Both the position numbers and the translations under genes were made by a program. From Symsagittifera roscoffensis (taxonomy: Eukaryota > Xenacoelomorpha > Acoela > Convolutidae): 64,000 bases of DNA. Position 1 is the first letter of the stretch; the number at the start of each line of letters is the position of its first letter. This document shows positions 1 through 9,900 of this stretch, piece by piece. The notes under the pieces are model-generated. The model had not been told where the DNA came from. It saw nothing but the letters and a program-made list of their open reading frames with translations, and made no database searches. The DNA lies in assembly GCF_963678635.1 (NCBI RefSeq), contig NC_087065.1, positions 13,060,743 through 13,124,742 on the forward strand, read 5' to 3'.

Positions 1-1304
1 AAACTAATATTTTATAAACTGGCCCCAATTGTCTACCCAACCCTAACACCAGACCAACACGGTTTTAGACCTAAACGATCGACGATAACAAACTTAATAG
101 AGTATCTACACGAGATTTTTAGCTGCCTAGATTCGCCAAACTGTAACTACATGAACACCTTCTACTTGGACTTTCAAAAGGCTTTTGACAAAGTCTCGCA
201 CGGAATCCTCATGGAGAAATTATCGACTTCTGGAATTGTTTATCTCCAATACACAGCTACCTCTCGAACCGGAAGCAAACAGTGAGGCTGAATGACACAA
301 TTTCCGGAGATCTGGAAGTCTTCAGCGGCGTTCCCCAGGGCTCTATACTCGGGCCGCTTCTCTTCCTAGTCTTCATAAATGATCTACCGTCCTGTGTCAT
401 GTCCGCAACATTTGGTTATGCAGACGACTACAAAATTGTTGGAGACAACCCTTTAACTCTCAACATAGATGTTAGGAGACTTTGGAGGTGGTGCGAGGAC
501 AACTACATGTCAATGAACCCGACGAAAAGTAAAGTCCTCTGTATCAAAGGAGCAGCTACGATTGCACTCCTCAGTTACAGCTTCGAAACCACTGAAGTAA
601 TGAAAGATCTGGGCATCCTGATAACCGACACGCTCTCTTGGACGCAACACGCAAAAAAGAGGGCTGAAAAAGCCTTAAACGCTCTCTTAGTACTCAAAAG
701 GAATCTCTCAAAAGCGAATTTCGCGACCAGAAAAAACGCACATATCTGTTACGTTGTGCCAATTCTGTGCTACGGTTCAGTTATCTGCAAACCATCAAAA
801 GGTGACTTAGGAATCATAGAAAGAGTGCAACGGAAAGCGATTTCGTGGATTTTCATGACAAGCAATAGCCATATCTCCTATAAAGACAAACTCGTGAATT
901 TTAACATCCTTCCTTTGTCTCTATACCAAGAGCTTCATGTTGGACTGCTGTTTGCAAAAATACTAGCTGGAAAAATTGACATCGACTGGAGGAGCCATGT
1001 AAGCATCACTGACGTTGGAAACCGAAGAGCTCAAATGACACGAAATTTCGTCTGCAAACAAATGCGTCTGAAGAAGTGCTAGTCGGATTTCTGGTTTCGG
1101 GCATGTCGTCCTGCTAATCTGTACAACAAATACTTCAAATGTAACATATTGTTTGGCCCAGAATGCAAAAACAGACTTCTAGGAATGTACACAAAGTTTT
1201 TCAAAACTCGCTACAACGAATCAGACACATGCACTTGGCGCACTTTATGCGAATGCAACAATTGTAGAGACCTGAAGAAACTTACACTTATAAATGAAAA
1301 CTAA
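1..1304 (+). pseudogene. LINE A reverse transcriptase ORF2, disrupted
   Basis: Target-primed reverse transcription enzyme of a non-LTR element. Bases 1-240 (frame 1) give the palm region with a DFQKAFDKVSH motif (RT motif A). After a frameshift or small deletion near 240-258 the reading continues in the frame of 282-1082, with the SGVPQGSILGPLLF motif (motif B) and GYADD (motif C catalytic Asp pair). A TAG at 1080-1082 interrupts it. The same frame then runs on to TAA at 1302, through a terminal C-T-W-x4-C-x-C-x2-C cluster typical of the C-terminal Cys-rich tail of ORF2 proteins. One frameshift and one stop make this copy inactive as read, although its catalytic residues are intact. Confidence 0.88.
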
Positions 1305-1391
1305 ACTTTGAACAATGCAATGACTGGATTTTATGCGAACCCTTGGATTCTATTCCTAAATCCTTTGTTTTTATTATTATTATGATTGTTA
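1..1391 (+). mobile_element. LINE A, 3' part of a non-LTR retrotransposon
   Basis: The left edge of the window cuts into the reverse-transcriptase ORF of a LINE. The 3' end follows the ORF terminator at 1302-1304 and finishes in a short ATT-repeat tract (about 1369-1383), a microsatellite-type tail rather than a long poly-A. Directly beyond it begins the 3' end of an element on the other strand, so the two insertions abut tail to tail. The shared C-terminal Cys motif shows that this copy and LINE B (5490-6455) belong to one lineage. A CR1/Jockey-like clade is likely from the RT motifs, but I cannot fix the clade without a tree. Confidence 0.88.
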
Positions 1392-4300
1392 AACTGAACT
1401 ACTGTTGAATAGTGTACGGGTACCTCGAATACACATTATAACAGATATTAATATACAGAATGATAGACGAGTTCTCAGATAGTTGATACAAGATGAATAA
1501 AAATTGTCATCTTCGCTCCGGGAAAGTTTAACAGCTAATTGTTTGAGAAAAATGCTGCTTTTTTTTTCCCATGCCCCCGTTAGTGCCGAAGACCAGCGGC
1601 GTGGAAGAACTGTTCTCCAACTCGACAATTCTTTCCAGGTACTTTCTTTTTTCTCGTTTTCTTGTGATTTGAAGATTTCAGTTGTAGCCTTGGTGCCATG
1701 TGAGGAAGCGTTAACATGTGTGACCCGAACGTCAAAAAACGTAGTCTGTCCAGTCTCCCAAAAGTCGCTAGCTTTGATGTCTAGCCTCGCGTCATCTTCA
1801 GTTGATGTGGTTTGTAATCTGAATACTTCGTTATCAATTTTTGTCAGTTGTGGTTCGACTTCCACATTGTTGCATATCCTTGTTAGCGACCCTGCAAGAA
1901 GGTTCCGAAGTTTGTCATGCCTCGCAGATATGAAACCACCTTTTTTACACCCCAGGGCATGATCAACGGAAAAAGCTTTTCCGCATGGGCAATTGCGGGG
2001 GATATTTTGCAGGGGAATTTTGTATCGTAATCTCAGCGAGTCCCGAAATTCTGTTTTTGTGAGGTTCTATCCTTGGCTTTTTAGAGGTAGGGCGGTTAGC
2101 CAGGTACTAGCTCCCTTGTCTGTGTTTTGTTTCCACTTCCTTTTTTCTTCGGTGGTAAGTGATTGTGAGACTGCTTCTTCTAATTCTTTCTCTCTTTCGC
2201 GTTTCCGAGTTGCTATTTGTTTTCTTCCGTCGCTATACTCAAGAGTGGTATCCGGAAGCTGGTCAAGGATGGCTTGCTTATGGGTCTTTGAGAAGATTTT
2301 TGAGTTTTCATTTTGAAACCTTGCTTCTTCTTTTAGCGCTCCGAAGCCAAGATCGCCTTTGCTTATTGGTAACCCAATAGTTTGTCTTTTCTTGATCTCC
2401 AGTGGGGACTCAGACCCGAAGAACGCTGGAATAAGTTTGTTATGCAGAACACATTCTATTGGTGCGAGCATATCACCTATTTCAGGTATAGTCCGAAAGA
2501 AGTATGTAAACTTTGATTTAAATCCTTTGCTAAACGCGGAGAATGCTGCATGTGGTTGTAAAACGATGAACATACTCAACACGTTCAATTCCTTAGCCCA
2601 TATTTCAACTTTATCTTTGCAGTAGGCAGTCTTGAAATCTTGAGACCCAAGTACTGCTCCAAAGTGCCTTTTGCCGGCCGTAGTGACATTTATTGTTCCA
2701 TTAAACATCACTTTTGCCTTTGCACTCAGACTCTCCGATTTCACTACCAGCCAGCATTTCAGTTTGTTAACAAAAAACCGTCTTTCTTTCCTTCTTCAAT
2801 TATTTTCCCGTACCACTTCCATAAGTTCGCAATGCTTCCGCATCCAGTGGCGTCATCTGCCAGCCATGCTTGCTTCACCTCAGTTTGTTCGGCAAGTACA
2901 TTGATTAGTCGTCTGGTGTTGATAGAGAACCAGGGCATCGCGAGTGGATCTCCTTGCGTGGTTCCTTCACTTGATTTTAATTCCCCACCTCCTATCACAA
3001 ATGAGCGCGATGGCTGCCTGTATGTGTTTATTAAATATCTGGCAATCGTTGGGCACAGTACTTGTATGTTGTTTAGAGCCACTGCTCTGTTCATGGAGTT
3101 GAAGGCATTTGAGGCGTCGATCATTATCACAGCTTCCGAGCTCTCTTCCTCGTAGAGTTCTTTCATAGCATGAATAGTAGCTTCTGCACCATCTTCGAAT
3201 CCGGCACATGTTTGCTGTTTCCTGCGGTTTCCTTGATCGGGTCTTTGAATGCGTGGACAATATATTTGCCTAGAAGTCTACGTAGAATTTCCCCAACCCC
3301 GATTGGTCGCACTCCAGGGTTCTTATCAAGGGCTAAAAGACGACAAGACGTCAAAGGCGCGAGTAACCCGGGGCAGTGGTGCATGGTGCACAATCTGAAG
3401 CACATTAAAGAGAATTCTTCTCTCAGCTTTTTTCCGTCTTGGACATAATTTTTTGAACAAAGCATTCCCTTGAATACTTCAGCATCTAATCCCGATGGAC
3501 CAGCGGATCCATTCAGTCTTCCTGCAGTTTTCGCTACTACATCTTCTGTGATGGACTTATATGCTACTTCAGGAATGGTTTCCTCTGGCCCGAAAAGAAG
3601 TGCTGTTCTGTCGGGAACTGCCATGGTTGGATGCAACTGCTTCAGTTCCTTCTCAACCGTTTCTGTGAAGGGAAGGCAACCAACGCTCGGATCTTCTTCT
3701 AATAGCTTCAATGCGTTTTTGACTTTCCCTTGAAGAAGTAGTTTGGCAAAGACACGAGCTTGGTCTTCAGATGAGTTGTTGCGTTGCGTGGTCTTTAATC
3801 GTTTTTGAATATAATAAACTTCATCCGCTAGACCTTTTATATCTCCGCGTTTCCACATTTCTAAGCGCCGAGAAAGTGCTTCAGTGTGATCTTTGCATTT
3901 GGAGGTCTGGAAGGGTTTCTGTAGCAGTAATCCGGGTAGCACCATGAAAACTTTCAAGGCCATGGAATTGTTTTTTGAGTTTGAAGAATTAAACTGTTTC
4001 AGTCAGAACCTGAGTTCCCTGATAATCAGCTTTCCAGCATTTCCTGAAGGGAGGTTAAATAGATTTCTTTTCATGAAAACAACTTTTTCATAAAAAATGT
4101 CAACTCCGCGGCAAACTGGTTTCTCCAAGTTTGTTTCTCCAAATTTATCGGCAGGAGGGAAACGGTTTGCCGAGACATCAATCTTAGGCAGGTCCACTAG
4201 TTCCTTCAGCTCGGTAGCCTTTTTCTGGTCGTCAATGCCTTTCTCTTTAACCGTCATGTTTGTCATCATCTGTGATTAGCCTGAAAGTACGTTTGAAGGC

Positions 4301-4554
4301 TGTTGATGACAACTAGTACAGAAAAATTGAGGGAGGTTTGCGAGTTCCCTTTTCGTTGTTTTAGCACAGCTGATGTGAAACCAGTTATTGCACCCATCAC
4401 ACTGCACTCCACTGGAAGCTGCGATTCCGCTGTGGGGACAGTTGACGTTGCCGCAAGGTGCTGTGTCTGGCATCTTTCCCCCCAGACGCAAAAGGGCGTG
4501 TCCGTACAGGAACAACGCCCTCCGCAAGTTGTAGAGCCGAGGTCTGTACGCCAA
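1389..4554 (-). pseudogene. PHD-RT-endonuclease polyprotein, broken by 3 stops and 2 frameshifts
   Basis: Reading down the minus strand, 4554-4276 encodes a PHD-type Cys/His cluster (CDGCNNWFHISC...FFCTSC). A TAA at 4276-4278 and a TGA at 4003-4005 interrupt an otherwise continuous frame that runs to about 3210 and includes AGPSGLDAEVF and the NPGVRPIGVGEILRR region. A frameshift near 3205-3212 leads to 3166-2759 (IDASNAFNSMNR motif A, EGTTQGDPLAM motif B, WLADDATG motif C). A second shift in a T run near 2776-2781 leads to 2744-1389. That last frame has one TAG at 2064-2066, then a knuckle with CPCG...H...C...RH, then a DARLDI...GQTTFFDVRV stretch resembling a PD-(D/E)XK core. The RT Asp residues are intact, and the lesions are few for so long an ORF. 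Confidence 0.78.
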
Positions 4555-4600
4555 ACTGGGATCACTCGTCGCCGGATCACACCAGTTTTGTCCATGGTTC
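1389..4600 (-). mobile_element. PHD-finger / RT / endonuclease retroelement, decayed
   Basis: A 3.2-kb element on the minus strand. From its 5' end (high coordinate) it carries a PHD finger, a linker, a reverse transcriptase with TQGDP and LADD motifs, a zinc knuckle and a C-terminal DARLD...FFDVRV domain. I recognise this domain order from uncharacterised RT proteins that are common in cnidarian and other invertebrate genomes, but I do not know an accepted clade name. The apparent absence of an N-terminal apurinic-type nuclease and the presence of a C-terminal nuclease-like domain suggest an R2-style, restriction-like-endonuclease strategy. That is inference. Confidence 0.8.
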
Positions 4601-5489
4601 GTCTAGTGGGGACACCGCTACCTTCGATTTGTCACCTCAGAATACACTCCATCTCTTAAACTATTTAATAAGTTTATCACAACAGTTAGGCTGAAATGGA
4701 TCAAAAATCCAGTGTCCAATAAAAAGTAACTATATACGTAAGGTTCCGACCCTGTTTTTAACGGCGTTTGTGTGTTTTGGGTATTTTAAGACCTAAGCAT
4801 GGGGGCGTTCTTATTTCTAGATGGGGGGTATTTTGGTAGTAGCCTTTAAGCCGTAACGTGGTTTGTAGTCTCATGTCGCAAGTGAACCGAGTTGGCTCCG
4901 ACCGTTTGAGGTAGAAAAACAAGAGATAGTGACCCTGAATCTTGAGCCTAGGGTTATATGGCCTATTTTTCTTTAACCTCATATGTGACTTAAGTTGGCC
5001 ACTGTTACACGTTTTGTAAATATTGTAAAGAAACTTTTAATCTGAATGTTCGTAAACGTTTGAATTATTATTTTAAAACTCTTATAATAATAATCCAATC
5101 GAGTCATTTCGTTATATTTAAAAGTTGGCCATTTAAGCTATAACAAATATTTGAATTAACTCGAAAGAAAACTAGTTTTCGAAGCTTCATTAAGAGCTTT
5201 CTTGGCCATAAAATTTTTTTTCCTGAATCTTTTATGGTTCATTTTTGTTGAAGAATTTATGCCTAATCCAATAACTTTCTACGCATTTGTATAGTTCTTT
5301 AATCACGCGAGAAGAAACGACGCTAATTTAAAGATTTTTGTAGTTTGTACTAATGTTGTTGGAACATTCTGTTGTACTTGCACAGCAAACGGCCATTCTT
5401 GTTTTATATTTGTGTTGTATCGCATCTGATGCAAAGCTCCGCTAAGTATCTGAGTATAAAAGTCCGTTCGAACCCAGTGTCGAAGAAAA
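4601..5489. other. spacer between retroelements, nothing recognised
   Basis: I find no ORF with recognisable content and no clear repeat structure here. A weak relative of the hairpin motif seen elsewhere (tcgcatctgatgcaaagctc, about 5420-5439) sits near the right end and also occurs in less decayed form near 42935 and 32625. Confidence 0.5.
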
Positions 5490-6455
5490 CTCTTTTTAAA
5501 TGGAGCCAACGAGAAGAGCGAAAGGGTATTTGTTATACTGTAAAATACTTAAACTACTTTCCATCAAAAAAACATCAATTGAAATTCAAGAAGATCTGGA
5601 CAAAATTCAGCAGTGGGTAACTGAAAACAAAATGGAATTAGCACTAGATAAATGTGCAAAAGTAAGTTTTAGGGGCGGAGACGCTAACTCTATGCTTTTT
5701 GGTGTAGTGCTTGGAACATCGATGGTTGTGAAAGATCTGGGAATTTTTGTGTCGGGCGATTTAAGTTGGAAGGTACACATTGAAACAAGATTAAAGAAGG
5801 CAAACCAAGTACTGTACCTCCTGAGAAGAAACCTATCAGCAAAGATAAATACGTTTGTAAAGTTAGGCCTGTATAAGTCACTAATACTCCCAGTGTTATT
5901 ATACGGACTCTCATGTACACATATATCGAGGGGGGATCAATTGCAGTTGGAGCGATTTCAAAAGAAAGTAATCCGTTGGATCACTGGAAATAAAACGGGA
6001 GTGTACATCAACGAACTACGCTTGCTAAACATTTTACCCCTGCCCATGTTCATCCAGCTAAATAACATCTTACTTCTTGCCAGTCTTGATTCTAATGAAC
6101 GAAATGAAATAGTGTTAAACAGGCGAACCACACGGGCTAGAAATACAAAAATTTTTGAGATGCGAAAAGTGAGAACGGAAAAAGCGAGAAACGAATTTGT
6201 TTTCAGAACCAGTAGGATTGTAAATCGATTAGAACCATATATTCATTTTGATAACGAATCGGCCTCAAGGCGAGAATTTTAAACACGATGTGGAAATTTG
6301 TAAACGAGAGATTTTCAGAAATGACAACGTGCACGTGGCAATTATTCTGTGATTGTATCACGTGCAGAAACAAGTGGACATTGTTTTAGAGAAGACGCCG
6401 GGACCAAGAATCCCAACAGCAGTGCTGTGAATCCCCAACAACAACAACAACTTAA
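5490..6455 (+). mobile_element. LINE B, 5'-truncated non-LTR element
   Basis: Only the last third of a LINE remains, starting just after the catalytic RT motifs. The 3' end finishes in a CAA-repeat tract (about 6437-6452). It is on the same strand as LINE A and shares its C-terminal Cys motif, so it is a second copy of the same lineage. It lies about 400 bp upstream of the 1760-residue zinc-protein gene. Confidence 0.85.
5500..6389 (+). pseudogene. LINE B ORF2 C-terminal fragment
   Basis: The fragment opens downstream of the RT active site with the QEDLDKIQQWVTENKMEL region. It continues through the thumb (VKDLGIFVSGDLSW, SLILPVLLYG, LERFQKKVIRWITG) to a TAA at 6280-6282. A one-base shift then recovers the terminal C-T-W-x4-C-x-C-x4-C tail, ending at TAG 6387-6389. 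The conserved tail in the shifted frame shows that a single indel near 6280 truncated the original protein. No catalytic residues are retained, so it cannot encode an active enzyme. Confidence 0.85.
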
Positions 6456-6901
6456 GTTGGAATTGTGGTAAATTAAGTTTTGAATACACGAGAAGACCTT
6501 CTGCGTCATGAAAAATAATTCTAAAGACAATTTTTTGCAAAGCCATTAACAATTTCCAATTTTCGACGAAATTTTTTATTTGTAACACTTGTATATTATA
6601 TTTTCTCGTGTCGAGTTGCGTGTTCTTATTGAAGAAACGTAACCCGTATCGATTTTAATTGAAAAGGACTTAAACACTTGTCATCTTCTTTTATCATTAT
6701 CACTTCCATATCTAGAAAATTCCAAGGATTTTGACTGGAATACGTGATGAAGGGACTCCTGACTGTAACCTCGGTTACTATGATACTTTTGACCTTCTGA
6801 TTACCATACAATTTCCAAACAATCTGTTCTTAAAAGTAGCAACCATTAATTCTTGTTTTTCAGAAGTGGCTTGATACAGAAAAGCTTAGCACGAAGAACT
6901 G
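6456..6901 (+). promoter_or_regulatory. upstream region and putative splice acceptor of the zinc-protein gene
   Basis: AT-rich sequence without an evident TATA/Inr arrangement that I would trust. A pyrimidine stretch ending in tttttcag closes at 6863. The putative 5' UTR exon then begins at 6864, 38 bases before the ATG at 6902. Either an upstream non-coding exon or a trans-spliced leader would join here. COPB2 has the same arrangement. Confidence 0.4.
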
Positions 6902-9900
6902 ATGTCTGTGCTCACACTGGAGAGTCGTTGTCAGTTCTGTACATTTACTGTAACGTCCAGTCGAGATGTGGGTGCCTGTGAGTTGTGTCCGCCCGAACTG
7001 AAGAAAGTAGAATTCCTTGATTTGAACGAACTGCTCCTTCATAAGGCCATACAACATAGAAAATATGCACCGAATCTATCTTTAGAATGCAAATTTTGTC
7101 CGTTTCGAACCATCGATGCGAATATCTTTGGACAGCATATGAGACACGAACATGGCCGATGTTCTGCTCATTTTCGGTGCTACGAAAATCGTTGCCTCAA
7201 AGTGATATCATTCGATTTCTATAGTGTTCACTTAGATTCTAATCATCCACCTCGTGAGCAGCTGCAGTTTTGTTCTGCAAATATGGGGGAAACGATCTCG
7301 TTATTTGGAAATATTGATAGCTCATTCACAGCCCATAGTTTCCTTTGTCAAGACTGCGCCAACACGTTCATTTGCTCATCACTAGTGGAGTGTAATTTGT
7401 GCACAAATTTACCGCATGATCAACAATATGCAGGTTTTGCTAAAATTAACGACTTTCTAATTCATTTGGAAACAGACCATGCTCTGACATTTTCTGGAAA
7501 ATTGATGTGTACTTTCAAGGAGACCGGATGCAAGTTCGTCGGATCCCTGAAGGAACTGAAAAGCCACGTTGTAAGCGAACACAACTCATGTACTTCACAC
7601 GTCTGCTGCAGCCCGCTCTGCTCGTTTCTGATCGACCCGTCTAACTACAAGCGAGCGCATATCAGACCTGAACAATGCCAATTCATAGAGCCTAACACCA
7701 TTGCATACAAATCATTCATTACTCACTTTCAGAGCCTGAAACCGACTAGATGTGGCCAGATCAAAAGTGCAGGCGAGGGCGACGGGGAAAGCAAATCGAA
7801 AAAGGTTCTATTCTTTCAAAGAAATGGAGCAGAGGTTGGAAAGTTATTTTACGCGCCTGTGCTCAAATTACCTATAGCAAAAATAGATTATTTCACCAAG
7901 TTTTTTGCATACAAATGCGAATCTTGTCCGTTTGTTGTGCAACTTAGTGAGGAGAGTTCGAAACTCACGCATCATAGCTGCCCGTTTTGTCATTTAGTTT
8001 TCTTCAGTCTTCTTGAGGCTAAAGCACACATTGCGCACTATCACCGATACTCTGAGTCAGAGACCAAATCAAAATGCATAGAATGCGCGTTTACTTCGGA
8101 CTCGTGCGAAAAAGTGATCAGACATCGTGCAATAGCTCACAAGTTCTGCAAAGAGCACTATCTGTGCGTTGCTCATAAATCGTGCTGCAAACTTTTCAGC
8201 ACTGCCCGAAATTTAGGTCGACACGTGATGAGCAAAGAATGTTTGACAACCAATGTGCCCGAAAAAGAAGGTTTACTTGCTCTCGCTTCTCCTGACAATT
8301 TGTACAAATGTACTTCTTGTAGCTATTCACAGACGCTGGACGCCAGGAATTTCGTGCAATGTAATAGATGTAACGATCATGGTCGAATATTTCTGACAGA
8401 TGAGGTCGATTTTGCGGTGCACAAGTACTTGCGTTTCCAACAGGACACTGAAGATATGATCTATTTGCAATGTGCGGATAAAAATTGTCCTCCAAAATGG
8501 CTGAGATTGCGCGACTATTTCAACCACAGAGATCATTCACATCAGTCGTGCGGAATCCATTATGTATGTAGATACAAAGGTTGCCGAGTGTTGATGTCTT
8601 CGCTGCATAGTTTGAACTTGCACCAAGATATGTGCAGCAAACGAGACAGTGGAATCAGAGGCGAGGAGTTGCTGACGCATTACTTGCACTCAGAGATCCA
8701 GAACCTCATTTGTACATATAGTCAGTCATTGGTGTCAATGCGATATGAGAAATATGCTTGCACGTGTTGCAATGAACTGTTCGAAAGCAGTTTGCTGGTG
8801 CTATGTAAACTGTGCTCTTTTGATATCAGTCCGGTAGTTTTCATAGATAGCGCCGAGTTCATATCCCACTTAGTGCTAAATCATAAAATGGATTGCTCTT
8901 CCAAAGTTGACTGTTATCTGAAAACAGATCACGTTAGCTGCAGCTTCACAGGAAAAGTCATTGACGCTTACAATCACAAACTTCTGAAACATGGTATATG
9001 TGGGCTCCATGTCAAATGTCCTTTCAATGACTGCAATTTCCTGTTCGATGATATTGAGAAAATGATAAAGCACAGAAGCAGTGCTAATCACATCACTAAG
9101 GTCAAGCCGATTGAAAAGTACTTCAAAACCGTGTCAGAAGAGTCTTCAGAGTCATGGCAGGCTCCAGTCAATCAAAATATGGTCAACTATTTTTTGGAGC
9201 TGCCGTTTAAATCACTACCGACTTTGCCAAAAATAGCAAAATCGATCGTCCCGGAGCAGATGACTACCACATCACGCGAAGCTGAAAGCTCCCCAAACGA
9301 CGTTAACGAAATCATACCTCTCAAAAACGAAAACGAGAAACCCGCTGCAATTATTCACGCCTCAGACCCCCGTATTGAAAGGTGGTCCCTAAGTGAGGCT
9401 TCCCCTATCAAAGAGGTTAGCCCACCTGTAAGTCCAGGGAAGAAAGTAGTCGAAGACTTGCAGGTTGTTGCTTGGGGCCCTGAAATAAAATCTCGCTCAC
9501 CATCGCCGGGAGTATTTCAATCGAATAAAGCGCCAATTCCTCGAAACCCAGGAGACAAAACTACAAATTTCATTCCTTGGGATAAATCCTTAACTAGTCC
9601 AGTGAGTGCAATGGTTCCAAGTACTTCGACATGTCTCAGTCCACCTTTCGTGGCGCCCGTGAAGCGAATGGTTATGGAGAGAATTCCTTCAAATGAGTTT
9701 TTCCCTCCTACTGAGTTCGAACCTCCAAATTGTTTGAAGCCTCCGATTGGGTTTAAGCCTCCAATGCCAAGCTACATGCCACACGATGAAATCGTAAAGG
9801 ATGTGATACAAATGGCATATCCTAATGACATTGACAAAAGAGCTGCCCAGGAAAACATAGTACAACCACAACCAATTTCTGATCTTTTTACGCTAAATGA

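Noticed and set aside
1504-4659. Plus-strand ORFs over the PHD-RT element
   Set aside because: They are antisense shadows of the minus-strand RT coding sequence and show no domain of their own.
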